Shown here piece after piece: positions 1 to 6,785 of a DNA stretch of 13,645 nucleotides. Source of the stretch: an uncultured Bacilli bacterium (GTDB lineage: Bacteria; Bacillota_I; Bacilli_A; RF39; UBA660); NCBI GenBank assembly GCA_934096785.1, contig CAKONA010000006.1:1-13645 (forward strand). Direction: 5' to 3'. Positions within the stretch are counted from its first letter, which is position 1, and each line of letters begins with the position of its first letter. The position numbers and the translations under genes are program-made. Under the pieces are notes generated by a model. That model saw only the letters and a list, made by a program, of their open reading frames with translations, was not told where the DNA came from and did no database searches.

Positions 1-132
1 ACACAAGGTACTACACCAAGACGTTATACAGATTTATTAGGTAGTTTATGTGATTTAACAAGTGGAAGTGGAGATAAAGGTACTCCAGTAATACTTATTC
101 AAAGATATTTCACTAACTATAGTAATGAATAA
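1..132 (+). CDS. 3' end of an unidentified protein
   Basis: An open frame runs from the first base to a TAA at 130-132 and encodes the last 43 residues of a protein that starts outside the window. The tail is soluble-looking, contains TTPRRYTDLLG and VILIQRYFTNYSNE, and shows no membrane segment or motif I recognise. It uses the same AT-rich codons as its neighbours and is followed directly by an intrinsic terminator, which supports it as the real end of a gene. I cannot assign a function. Confidence 0.6.
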   Translation, partial: TQGTTPRRYTDLLGSLCDLTSGSGDKGTPVILIQRYFTNYSNE

Positions 133-139
133 TAAATTG

Positions 140-169
140 AAATAGTTTTCTATACGAAACTATTTTTTT
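140..169 (+). terminator. Intrinsic terminator after the first partial gene
   Basis: The arm AAATAGTTT (140-148) pairs with AAACTATTT (157-165) around an 8-nt loop, and a run of seven T follows (163-169). It lies 8 nt past the TAA of the upstream gene and separates it from recX. Confidence 0.8.
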
Positions 170-195
170 GTGTTAGAATAATCTTGGTGGTTTTA

Positions 196-930
196 ATGCA
201 TATTAATAAATTTAAAAAAGTTGGTAAAAATAAATATAAGATATTCTTAGATACTACTGAGTTAGTTCTTTATGAAGATATGATTCTTAAGTATGATTTA
301 TTATTAAAGAAAGATTTGAGTTTAGACGAGGTTGATAAATTAATTGAAGAGAATAGATATTATGATGCTTATAATATGGCTCTTAGTTATATCGAAGTTA
401 AACTTAGAAATAGGAAAGAGATAATTGAATATTTAAAGAGAAAAGAGTTTGATTTTAAGTTTATTGATTATACTTTAGATAAGCTTGATAGTTTGCATTT
501 ACTTGATGATAAGAGATATACTGAAGCATATGTTAATGATAAGATACTTCTTAGTAGTGATGGGCCTTTTAAGATACGTAGATATTTAGTTGAGTCTGGT
601 ATAGATGATGTGATAGTAGACAATTATTTATCTAGTATTAGTGATGATGTATGGATGGATAAACTTAATAAAATTGTTGATAAAAAGAAGAGTCTTATGA
701 AGAGTAAAAGTTATTATATGTTTATGAATAAGATGAAGAATGACTTATATAATCTTGGATATGACAAATATATGATTGATGAAGTTTTATCTAATATAGA
801 GTATTCCAGTGATGCTTTGAGTAAGGATTTTGAGAAAGCAACTAGAAAATTTAAAGGTGATAAGAATAAAATAACTTCTTCTTTACTTAGAAAAGGATAT
901 AGCTATGATGATATAAATGGAATGTTTTGA
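196..930 (+). CDS. recX: RecX family regulator of RecA
   Basis: The 244-residue product looks like RecX, a cytoplasmic protein that binds RecA filaments and modulates recombination and SOS activity. Recognisable blocks are the three-helix repeats: AYNMALSYIEVKLRNRKEI (about residues 56-75), then LLDDKRYTEAYVNDK and GPFKIRRYLVESGI (about 100-135), which match the family pattern 'hxDDxRYAxxhhxxK...Gxxxhxxx(L)xxxGI'. The length is normal for Bacillota RecX, which carries extra repeats compared with proteobacterial forms. I chose ATG at 196 because GGTGG (186-190) lies 5 nt upstream; an in-frame TTG at 184 would have no binding site. It ends in TGA at 928-930, which argues against TGA being read as tryptophan. 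Promoter unclear: a TGTTAGAAT box at 171-179 lies too close to the start. Confidence 0.85.
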   Translation: MHINKFKKVGKNKYKIFLDTTELVLYEDMILKYDLLLKKDLSLDEVDKLIEENRYYDAYNMALSYIEVKLRNRKEIIEYLKRKEFDFKFIDYTLDKLDSLHLLDDKRYTEAYVNDKILLSSDGPFKIRRYLVESGIDDVIVDNYLSSISDDVWMDKLNKIVDKKKSLMKSKSYYMFMNKMKNDLYNLGYDKYMIDEVLSNIEYSSDALSKDFEKATRKFKGDKNKITSSLLRKGYSYDDINGMF

Positions 931-959
931 TTTACATTTCTTTTATTTTGTTGTATAAT
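931..959 (+). promoter_or_regulatory. Sigma-A-type promoter for the 989-2035 gene
   Basis: TTTACA (931-936) and TATAAT (954-959) are separated by exactly 17 nt, a near-consensus housekeeping promoter. It begins immediately after the recX stop. Transcription would start near 966, giving a leader of roughly 20 nt that contains the ribosome binding site AAGAAGGGG before the ATG at 989. Confidence 0.75.
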
Positions 960-988
960 ATGCCTATTCTAAAAAGAAGGGGAATAGA

Positions 989-2035
989 ATGCATATTAAT
1001 GTTGAAGAGGTTAAAAAGCGTTTAAGTAAGTTAGAAAAATTACTTATGAATGCTAAAGGTGAAGATGAAAGGTTAAATTATTCTAGAGATATTAGTACGC
1101 TTAAGATAATATTGGGCTATTTATCTGATGAAAAGTATACTGACTTTTTTGATGTGGGTATGTATGGAAAATATACGGATATAAAAAATAATGAAGCAAT
1201 TAATTTCTTTAATAGATATTCTAAAGATATATATAAATCATTATATTGTTATGCGGTTGGTATAAAACTTCCTTGGAGGGTTATTCGTGATACTAAAATA
1301 AGTAGTAGTGATTACTTTAAATTGTTAGAGGATTTCTTTAAAAAATACGATGAGAGATTACTTGATTTATATAAAGTTATGGAAAGAGAAGAGAGGATTG
1401 AACTTCTTTCAAAGAAATATGTTATTAATAGGAGTGCTTTGGGTCTTAATATTCATTTGACTTCGTTTAATGATTCATATATATTTTCTAGGTTTAATAA
1501 TAGAATTAGTACTTCTTCTATTTTACCTCATGAACTTGGGCATGCTTATCTTTTAGATGGGACTAGTACTACTGAAGGCCTTATTAATAAGAGTGCATCT
1601 TTGTTTTCTGAAGCATATTCTATATTTTTAGAGTTAGTGTTCTTTGATTATTTAAAAGGTACTAAGTATTCAAAGTGTGCGATACGTGAAGAGTATGGTA
1701 AACTTGATTCATTCTTGTTGCTTGCTGATTATCAATATGGTTCAATTCTTGGTCTTCAAAATATGAGTGTTAAAGATGGAAATCTATATAGTAGTGATGG
1801 AAAAGTAGTAAATACTTATACTTCTAAACTTATGCTTTCTGATATACTTGCGATGCATTTATTAAATTTATATAGAAGTGATAGAAAGATGTTTGAACGT
1901 GAACTTGATGCATTTTTCTATATGTTTGGTAGTGCTAGTGATGAAGAAATTATGGCTCATTATAATCTTAATGATATGATAGATAGTACTAGAACTATTA
2001 TGAATAGTTATGTTAGAAATTTTAAGAAAAAATAA
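989..2035 (+). CDS. M3-like zinc metallopeptidase homologue (solitary member)
   Basis: This 348-residue protein has no signal peptide or membrane segment and is probably cytoplasmic. It carries a zinc-peptidase site: H181-E182-L-G-H185, with E208 exactly 23 residues after the second histidine in the context FSEAYSIFLE. That matches the third metal ligand of M3 peptidases (usually xEhxSxxxE). The preceding stretch YIFSRFNN...ILPHELGHA resembles the strand-helix that precedes the zinc site in oligoendopeptidase F. At 348 residues it is far shorter than a classical M3 enzyme of about 600, so the N-terminal lobe is reduced. It is a distant relative of the array at 6786-13645, sharing the ligand spacing and general layout, but it has HELGHAYLL instead of HELGHAID and SEAYS instead of EVPS. 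It has its own near-consensus promoter and a convergent terminator. M3 membership is fairly secure; the substrate is unknown. Confidence 0.75.
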   Translation: MHINVEEVKKRLSKLEKLLMNAKGEDERLNYSRDISTLKIILGYLSDEKYTDFFDVGMYGKYTDIKNNEAINFFNRYSKDIYKSLYCYAVGIKLPWRVIRDTKISSSDYFKLLEDFFKKYDERLLDLYKVMEREERIELLSKKYVINRSALGLNIHLTSFNDSYIFSRFNNRISTSSILPHELGHAYLLDGTSTTEGLINKSASLFSEAYSIFLELVFFDYLKGTKYSKCAIREEYGKLDSFLLLADYQYGSILGLQNMSVKDGNLYSSDGKVVNTYTSKLMLSDILAMHLLNLYRSDRKMFERELDAFFYMFGSASDEEIMAHYNLNDMIDSTRTIMNSYVRNFKKK

Positions 2036-2068
2036 AAACATTGTCATTTTGATATGAACAATGTTTTT
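2034..2068. terminator. Bidirectional terminator between convergent genes
   Basis: AAAAACATTGT (2034-2044) pairs with ACAATGTTTTT (2058-2068), an 11-bp stem with a run of A on one side and T on the other. It can therefore terminate both the plus-strand gene ending at 2035 and the minus-strand gene ending at 2075. Confidence 0.85.
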
Positions 2069-2074
2069 GTTTGA

Positions 2075-3070
2075 TTATTCGTTACTATTAGTTGATGCGT
2101 TTGCTTGATTTTCTTGTTGTGTAATTAATTTGTTGAATGCTTTTTCTAATTCAGTATCTTCAAATTTCATTTTGTTTTCTTCTCTTAAAGCTTTTAATGC
2201 TTTGATAGAATAACCTGTTTCACTTGCCATTTCTTTTCCAATAGTTTCTTTTATTTCATTTGTTAAGTCATCATTAAGTTCAGCTTTTTTATCTTGACTT
2301 TTTCTATATACGATGTGATAACCATATGTTGATTTAACTGGTGAAGTAGAGTAACTACCATCTTTTAGGTTCTTTAATGCTTCGAATACTTCATCTGCAT
2401 AGTCTCCAGTATTTATTTTACCTAAGCTTCCGCCTTTATCAGATGTAGTAGAATCTTTTGAGTATTCTTTAGCTAACTTAGAGAAATCTTCTCCTTTTTT
2501 AAGTTTTTCAATTACTTCTTTAGCTTTATCATATGCTTTTTGTTCAGCTTTTTTCTTTTCTTCTTCTGTAGCTCCATCTTTAGCATCTATAGTGATAAGA
2601 ATATGACTTGCATCAATATCACCAACTACTTCATCATCGTAATACTCTTTTACTTGTTTGTCAGTAACTTGTGTTTTAGCATAGTCTTTAGTCCATAAGT
2701 TTCTCTTATAAGTTAAAGATAGATAATCTCTAAAAGCTGATTCACTACTTACTCCATAATAATATTGTAAATATAAATCAAAATTTGCATTTATTTTTTT
2801 AGCAGCTTCTTTAGTAGATTTAACTGTTTGACTAATATAAGATTTTTCTTCTGTTGAACTTTCATATTTTTCGTTTAATAACTTTGTATCTATTAAACTC
2901 ATTAGTTTTTCAGCACCATAAGTACTTTTTAAACTCTCATAAAGTTCTTCTGAACTGATTCCTCCTTCTTCAAATGTTACGATTGCATTTTCGCCATTTG
3001 TTAGTTTTACACTTTTACATCCAGCAAGTAATAATACACAGGCAAGTACTAATAAAAATTTTTTCTTCAT
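2075..3070 (-). CDS. prsA: PrsA-type foldase lipoprotein (PpiC peptidyl-prolyl isomerase)
   Basis: The 331-residue product is a membrane-anchored extracytoplasmic chaperone that would help secreted proteins fold after Sec export. It opens with a lipoprotein signal peptide (MKKKF, hydrophobic core) and a clear lipobox LLAGC with the modified cysteine at residue 18. Residues ~150-258 form a parvulin/PpiC domain: DIDASHILI at the start, GEDFSKLAKEYSKD, the DKGGSLG turn, and STYGYHIVYR at the end. The flanking N- and C-terminal parts are helical and charged, as in PrsA chaperone domains, and the C-terminus is Q/N/S-rich. A strong AGGAGGA binding site (plus coordinates 3084-3090) and a sigma-A-like promoter precede it. 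It is the only minus-strand gene in the window. The secreted protein at 3497-5320 is a possible client, but that is only inference. Confidence 0.9.
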   Translation of the reverse strand: MKKKFLLVLACVLLLAGCKSVKLTNGENAIVTFEEGGISSEELYESLKSTYGAEKLMSLIDTKLLNEKYESSTEEKSYISQTVKSTKEAAKKINANFDLYLQYYYGVSSESAFRDYLSLTYKRNLWTKDYAKTQVTDKQVKEYYDDEVVGDIDASHILITIDAKDGATEEEKKKAEQKAYDKAKEVIEKLKKGEDFSKLAKEYSKDSTTSDKGGSLGKINTGDYADEVFEALKNLKDGSYSTSPVKSTYGYHIVYRKSQDKKAELNDDLTNEIKETIGKEMASETGYSIKALKALREENKMKFEDTELEKAFNKLITQQENQANASTNSNE

Positions 3071-3100
3071 TTTATCTCTAATATCCTCCTAACTCTTATT

Positions 3101-3129
3101 ATGATAGCAAAAACTATACTAAAATACAA
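3101..3129 (-). promoter_or_regulatory. Sigma-A-like promoter for prsA
   Basis: Read on the minus strand, TTGTAT (3124-3129) and TATCAT (3101-3106) are separated by exactly 17 nt. They lie upstream of the AGGAGGA site of the foldase gene. Confidence 0.6.
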
Positions 3130-3139
3130 GTAATTATCA

Positions 3140-3169
3140 TACACAAAAAGAAGGAAATGACATACTATA
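3140..3169 (+). promoter_or_regulatory. Possible promoter of the mini-protein pair (sporulation sigma-K-like or sigma-A)
   Basis: CATACTATA (3161-3169) fits the mother-cell -10 pattern CATA-NNN-TA, with ACAC (3141-3144) 16 nt upstream where a sigma-K -35 'AC' is expected. The same bases can also be read as a weak sigma-A promoter: TACACA (3140-3145), 17 nt, TACTAT (3163-3168). Sequence alone does not decide. The sporulation reading is favoured only because the downstream genes resemble YjcZ proteins. Confidence 0.4.
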
Positions 3170-3201
3170 AGAGTGTAAAGATAAAAAAGGAGGAATGTTT
3201 T

Positions 3202-3306
3202 ATGAATACAGGTTGTGGTTGTGGAAATAGAAATGGTATTTCAGGAGCAGCATTTGCTTTAGTGTTATTTATATTACTAGTAATCATATTAGGTGCTTTT
3301 ATCTAA
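3202..3306 (+). CDS. Tiny single-pass membrane protein, YjcZ family-like
   Basis: This 34-residue protein begins MNTGCGCGNRNGISG and ends in one hydrophobic helix (AAFALVLFILLVIILGAFI) to the C-terminus. A short glycine-rich head followed by 'FALhhhLFILLhIhGA' is the signature of the YjcZ / tiny-TM family of Bacillota, whose characterised members are linked to sporulation. A strong GGAGG site (3189-3193) lies 8 nt before the ATG, and the stop is TAA at 3304-3306. Two cysteines in the head (Cys-Gly-Cys) could bind metal or crosslink, which is speculation. It sits 17 nt upstream of a second mini-gene of the same type, so the two are very likely co-transcribed. Confidence 0.75.
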   Translation: MNTGCGCGNRNGISGAAFALVLFILLVIILGAFI

Positions 3307-3323
3307 TATAAGGAGGTGAATGT

Positions 3324-3422
3324 ATGGGAGCATGTTGTAATCAAGGAACTAATATATTCTTTATAATCTTAATATTATTCATCCTTTTAGCTATTATATT
3401 TGGTACTTGCACAGGATGGTAA
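3324..3422 (+). CDS. Second tiny single-pass membrane protein, YjcZ-like
   Basis: This 32-residue protein reads MGACCNQGTN, a hydrophobic helix (IFFIILILFILLAIIFGT), then CTGW and TAA at 3420-3422. It has the same plan as the gene before it: a short Cys/Gly head and one C-terminal membrane helix with an 'LFILLxII' core. The ribosome binding site AAGGAGGTGA (3310-3319) is close to perfect, which is strong evidence that so short a frame is translated. A hairpin terminator starts 5 nt after the stop. The Cys-Cys pair and the final Cys-x-x-Trp are unusual for the family. The exact role is unknown. Confidence 0.7.
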   Translation: MGACCNQGTNIFFIILILFILLAIIFGTCTGW

Positions 3423-3427
3423 TTTTT

Positions 3428-3453
3428 AAAAGAGGTTAGCCTCTTTTATTTTG
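3428..3453 (+). terminator. Intrinsic terminator after the mini-protein pair
   Basis: AAAAGAGG (3428-3435), loop TTAG, then CCTCTTTT (3440-3447), followed by ATTTT. It is compact and starts 5 nt after the second mini-gene. Confidence 0.8.
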
Positions 3454-3463
3454 GATTAGTTTT

Positions 3464-3472
3464 TGATATAAT
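3464..3472 (+). promoter_or_regulatory. Extended -10 promoter for the von Willebrand A-domain gene
   Basis: TGATATAAT at 3464-3472 is a perfect TATAAT with the extended TGn element. The -35 region (TTTTAT, 3444-3449) is poor, as is common for extended -10 promoters. The start codon is at 3497, preceded by AAGGGTGAAGAG. Confidence 0.6.
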
Positions 3473-3496
3473 TAGTTTAATAATAAGGGTGAAGAG

Positions 3497-5320
3497 ATGA
3501 AAAAGGTATTTAAAGTTATATTTATTATAATGATGTTTATTCCAATTATAGTATTAGGTAGTGTTAAAGTTAATTATAATGATGCTATATATGGGGCTAA
3601 TAACTATGTACAACAGTTTAGGAATTATAAGTGGTATATAGACTATAAAAATGGAAATAAATATGTTTATGATGGGAGTAACTTTAGTAGTTTAGATGAT
3701 TTTAAATATGGTGGACTTCTTAATAAAATGGAATATGATATTACAACAGAGAAGACTAAAAATTATTTGAAGATTGCGAGAACTTATTGGACTATTACTA
3801 GTAGTGGAGATAAGGTTTATACACTTGATAATGGTACTTATGCATTAACTGATAAGAGTCTTAGAACTGCAGGTGCTAGAGTGACTGAGTATGTTTTACA
3901 TGGTGTTAGAGTTACTGGACAAGGTAGTTATACTGACCCATGGATGTTTGAGAAGCCTAGTTTTTATGTGAATGTTGAGTCTGTTAAAACAGAGGTAATA
4001 AGAAATAGTGATAATAAAGGTATAGAAGACATGAGTATTGCTTTATATGGAGATACTATTAAATATACGGTTGTTCTTAAGAATACAAATTCTAATAATT
4101 CAGTTATTAATGTAAGAGATAGTGGTATATTAAAATCTTTAGGTGATGTAGTTAGTATTAATAATAGTGTATCAAGTGTTAAAATAGGTAATACTACTCT
4201 TAGTAGTAGTGATGCTCAAAATGCTATAAAGAAATTAATAAGTAAGGGTGGTTATACTTTTACATTAGGTTCAAATCAAGTAATTGAGATAGTTTATGGA
4301 GTGGATGTGTATGGTAATGCTGGAGATACTGTTACTAGTAAGATAGAGTACTCTATGGATGAAATGGAAGCTGAACCTTGTGATGAAGTAAATGTTTCAG
4401 TTGAAAAGAATATAACATATAATGAAATATCTGAGATTGGTGTTAATGTTGTACTTGCTCTTGATAACTCAAATAGTATGAAAGGAACAAAGATGCGCTC
4501 ATTAAGAAGTGCAGTTGCACAATTTTTAGATATTGTATATGATGATGATGATGGAATGGTTGGCAATAATGTTTGTATTGTTGTAATGCCAAATAGTAAG
4601 ACAGAAGATGCTTGGTCTATGTGCAGTAAAAATAAATTGGCGTTAATACAAAGTTCTTATGATAAATTAGATGCTAGTGGTTCTTGGACTCCATTTACTG
4701 CAACTTTTGAAAAAGCTGGTGTTCTTATAGCTGGACTAAAATATAAGTATAAACAAAATAGTAACTTTGTATTATTCTTATCAGATGGTTCTCCAAACCC
4801 TAATGATTCATCTGCATATTTACCAGAGGCTAAACGACTTAGAGCAATTTCTACTTTCTTTACAATAGGATTTGAAACTAGTGATAATGCAAGTACTACA
4901 TTAAAAAACATTGCTACACATGAAAATGAGCCTAATTATCTAGGAGATTTATGTTTATGGTGTCCACCAGGTAATGATTGTATAACTTATCCAGTTAACT
5001 ATAAAAAAATATGCTATGCTAAGGCAACGAGTGGAAATATAAGAGAAATATTTAAAAATATAGCTAAAAAGATGAATGAAAAATCTAAGTTGACTACTAG
5101 AGGTGTAATTGCAATATCAAGAAATTTAGATAAAACTAAGAATATAACAATAGAAGTAACTCCTAAGAGTGGAAGTGCTTATATAGTTAAAAAGACATAT
5201 CAAGAAGCATTAGATGAAAGCTATGTTTTAAATAAAGGTAGTAGGTATGAAATAAATATTAAGAAGTTTAATTCTACTGATAAAATAAATATTACATACT
5301 ATTTAGAGAGAAATAATTAA
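3497..5320 (+). CDS. Secreted von Willebrand factor A-domain protein
   Basis: The 607-residue protein starts with a Sec signal (MKKVFKV, then a hydrophobic stretch to about residue 22), so it is exported. Residues ~25-160 are aromatic-rich and include TGQGSYTDPWMF, a 'GxGTxxDPW' element common in surface proteins of gut Bacillota. Residues ~160-310 look like DUF11/Ig-like beta strands (GDTIKYTVVLKNTN). A von Willebrand A domain follows (~315-540) with a complete metal-ion site: D323-x-S325-x-S327, T398, and D430 in LSDGSPN. Near its end is a cysteine cluster (LCLWCPPGNDC...ICYAK) that could form disulfides. The C-terminus ends LERNN with no LPxTG and no membrane helix, so it is probably released or held non-covalently. 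vWA proteins usually bind other proteins or matrix; the ligand here is unknown. It is a single-gene unit with its own promoter and terminator. Confidence 0.85.
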   Translation: MKKVFKVIFIIMMFIPIIVLGSVKVNYNDAIYGANNYVQQFRNYKWYIDYKNGNKYVYDGSNFSSLDDFKYGGLLNKMEYDITTEKTKNYLKIARTYWTITSSGDKVYTLDNGTYALTDKSLRTAGARVTEYVLHGVRVTGQGSYTDPWMFEKPSFYVNVESVKTEVIRNSDNKGIEDMSIALYGDTIKYTVVLKNTNSNNSVINVRDSGILKSLGDVVSINNSVSSVKIGNTTLSSSDAQNAIKKLISKGGYTFTLGSNQVIEIVYGVDVYGNAGDTVTSKIEYSMDEMEAEPCDEVNVSVEKNITYNEISEIGVNVVLALDNSNSMKGTKMRSLRSAVAQFLDIVYDDDDGMVGNNVCIVVMPNSKTEDAWSMCSKNKLALIQSSYDKLDASGSWTPFTATFEKAGVLIAGLKYKYKQNSNFVLFLSDGSPNPNDSSAYLPEAKRLRAISTFFTIGFETSDNASTTLKNIATHENEPNYLGDLCLWCPPGNDCITYPVNYKKICYAKATSGNIREIFKNIAKKMNEKSKLTTRGVIAISRNLDKTKNITIEVTPKSGSAYIVKKTYQEALDESYVLNKGSRYEINIKKFNSTDKINITYYLERNN

Positions 5321-5335
5321 GTTTCTCTTTTTTTT
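5307..5335 (+). terminator. Intrinsic terminator overlapping the end of the vWA gene
   Basis: AGAGAAA (5307-5313) pairs with TTTCTCT (5322-5328), followed by a long T run to 5335. The left arm lies inside the last codons of the vWA gene, so the hairpin and the coding end overlap. Confidence 0.8.
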
Positions 5336-5380
5336 CTTGTTAATAAATGTTATTATATTAAGTATGAAAGAGGTGTTACT

Positions 5381-6673
5381 ATGATAGATATTAAACTAAT
5401 CAGAGAAAACAGAGATTTAGTAAAAGAAAACATTAAGAAGAAATTCCAGGATGAGAAACTATCGTTAGTAGATGACGTCTATAATTATGATATTGAATAT
5501 AGAGAATGTAAGTCTAAAGGCGATATTCTAAGAAGTGAAAAGAATAAGTTAAGTGCTTCTATTGGTGAATTAATGCGTGATAAAAAAGTTAATGAAGCAA
5601 ATGAAATTAAAGATAAAGTTAATGAAATGAGTAAAGAGATAGAAGAACTTGAAAAGAGAGAAAGTGAACTTGAAACTTTAATTAGAACTAATATGATGGC
5701 TATTCCTAATATTATTGCTTCTGATGTGCCTATTGGTGAAGATGATAGTAAGAATGTTGAAGAAAAGAGATTTGGTGAACCTAAGGTTCCAGATTATGAA
5801 ATACCATATCATTCAGATATAATGGCTACATTTAATGGACTTGATAAAGAAGCTGCTGGTAGAGTAAGTGGTAATGGATTTTATTATTTAATGGGTGATA
5901 TTGCTAGACTACACTCTGCTGTACTTGCTTATGCTCGTGATTTTATGATTGATAAAGGATTTACCTATTGTATTCCACCTTATATGATACATAGTGCTGC
6001 TGTTGATGGTGTTATGTCATTTGCTGAAAAAGAAAATATGATGTATAAAATAGAGGGAGAAGATTTATATTTAATAGGTACTAGTGAACACTCTATGATT
6101 GCTAAGTTCCAAGGACAAATCTTAAAAGAAAGTGAGCTTCCTATTACTATGACTTCATATTCTCCATGTTTTAGAAAAGAAGTTGGAGCTCATGGAATTG
6201 AAGAAAGAGGAGTATATAGAATACATCAATTTGAAAAACAAGAAATGATAGTTGTATGCAAACCTGAAGATAGTGAAAAGTGGTATGATAAGATGTGGAA
6301 TTATTCAGTAGAATTATTTAGAACACTTGATATTCCAGTTAGAAAGTTAGTATGTTGTTCTGGAGATTTAGCTGATTTAAAATATAGATCTTGTGATATT
6401 GAAGCATGGAGTCCAAGACAACAAAAATATTTTGAAGTATGTTCTTGTTCTAATTTAACTGATGCTCAAGCACGTAGACTTCAAATTAGATATAAGAAAG
6501 AAAATGGTGAAAAAGAATTTGCTCATACACTTAATAATACAGTAATAGCTCCACCAAGAATGTTAATTGCACTTTTAGAAAACAATTATAATGAAGATGG
6601 TAGTGTTAATATTCCTGTTGCTTTAAGACCATATATGGGTGGAAAAGAAATACTTAAACCAATAAATAAATAA
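5381..6673 (+). CDS. serS: Seryl-tRNA synthetase, archaeal-like sequence type
   Basis: This 430-residue cytoplasmic enzyme charges tRNA-Ser (and tRNA-Sec where present) with serine. Residues 1-~105 form the long antiparallel coiled-coil arm that grips the tRNA variable arm. The class II catalytic core follows: TSEH (234-237) in the serine pocket, motif 2 CFRKE (R265) with YRIHQFEKQE, and motif 3 PPRMLIALLENN (R393). Length is normal. Several stretches differ from typical bacterial SerRS: FRKEVGAHG in the motif 2 loop, CDIEAWSPRQQKY, VCSCSNLTDAQARRL, and LNNTVIAPPR in place of the usual bacterial motif 3 'GS...AVGR'. From memory these are closer to archaeal enzymes. The ribosome binding site AAAGAGGTG precedes ATG 5381. 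The 60-nt upstream gap is too short for a T-box leader. A UUCG terminator follows. Confidence 0.93.
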   Translation: MIDIKLIRENRDLVKENIKKKFQDEKLSLVDDVYNYDIEYRECKSKGDILRSEKNKLSASIGELMRDKKVNEANEIKDKVNEMSKEIEELEKRESELETLIRTNMMAIPNIIASDVPIGEDDSKNVEEKRFGEPKVPDYEIPYHSDIMATFNGLDKEAAGRVSGNGFYYLMGDIARLHSAVLAYARDFMIDKGFTYCIPPYMIHSAAVDGVMSFAEKENMMYKIEGEDLYLIGTSEHSMIAKFQGQILKESELPITMTSYSPCFRKEVGAHGIEERGVYRIHQFEKQEMIVVCKPEDSEKWYDKMWNYSVELFRTLDIPVRKLVCCSGDLADLKYRSCDIEAWSPRQQKYFEVCSCSNLTDAQARRLQIRYKKENGEKEFAHTLNNTVIAPPRMLIALLENNYNEDGSVNIPVALRPYMGGKEILKPINK

Positions 6674-6679
6674 TGTATT

Positions 6680-6710
6680 AAAAAAGACAACCTTCGGGTT
6701 GTTTTTTCTT
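6680..6710 (+). terminator. UUCG-loop intrinsic terminator after serS
   Basis: CAACC (6688-6692) and GGTTG (6697-6701) are closed by a TTCG loop. The stem extends through A-T pairs into a T run (6702-6707). It isolates serS from the paralogue array downstream. Confidence 0.9.
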
Positions 6711-6756
6711 AGGCAAATGTACGATTTTTAAAGACTTTTCTATGATTTTATGTTAT

Positions 6757-6762
6757 TATAAT
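6757..6762 (+). promoter_or_regulatory. Likely -10 element of the paralogue-array operon
   Basis: A perfect TATAAT lies 23 nt before the first array ATG (6786). No good -35 is visible; GACTTT at 6733-6738 is the best candidate with an 18-nt spacer. The 112-nt gap also holds an 8-bp direct repeat, AGGCAAAT, at 6711-6718 and 6763-6770. The repeat flanks this element and might be an operator or chance. Confidence 0.45.
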
Positions 6763-6785
6763 AGGCAAATAAAAAAGGAGGACTC

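Noticed and set aside
171..179. TGTTAGAAT as an extended -10 promoter for recX
   Set aside because: Transcription would begin near 186, inside the ribosome binding site of the chosen start, leaving almost no leader; no -35 is seen.
184..930. TGA read as tryptophan (Mycoplasma-type code)
   Set aside because: TGA ends recX and array member 5 at the expected C-termini, and tryptophan is encoded by TGG throughout.
4294..4911. Minus-strand open frames inside the vWA gene
   Set aside because: They lie wholly opposite a well-supported gene, have no binding site, and show no recognisable motif.
5321..5380. T-box riboswitch upstream of seryl-tRNA synthetase
   Set aside because: Only 60 nt separate the genes and part of that is the previous terminator; there is no room for a T-box stem I or antiterminator.
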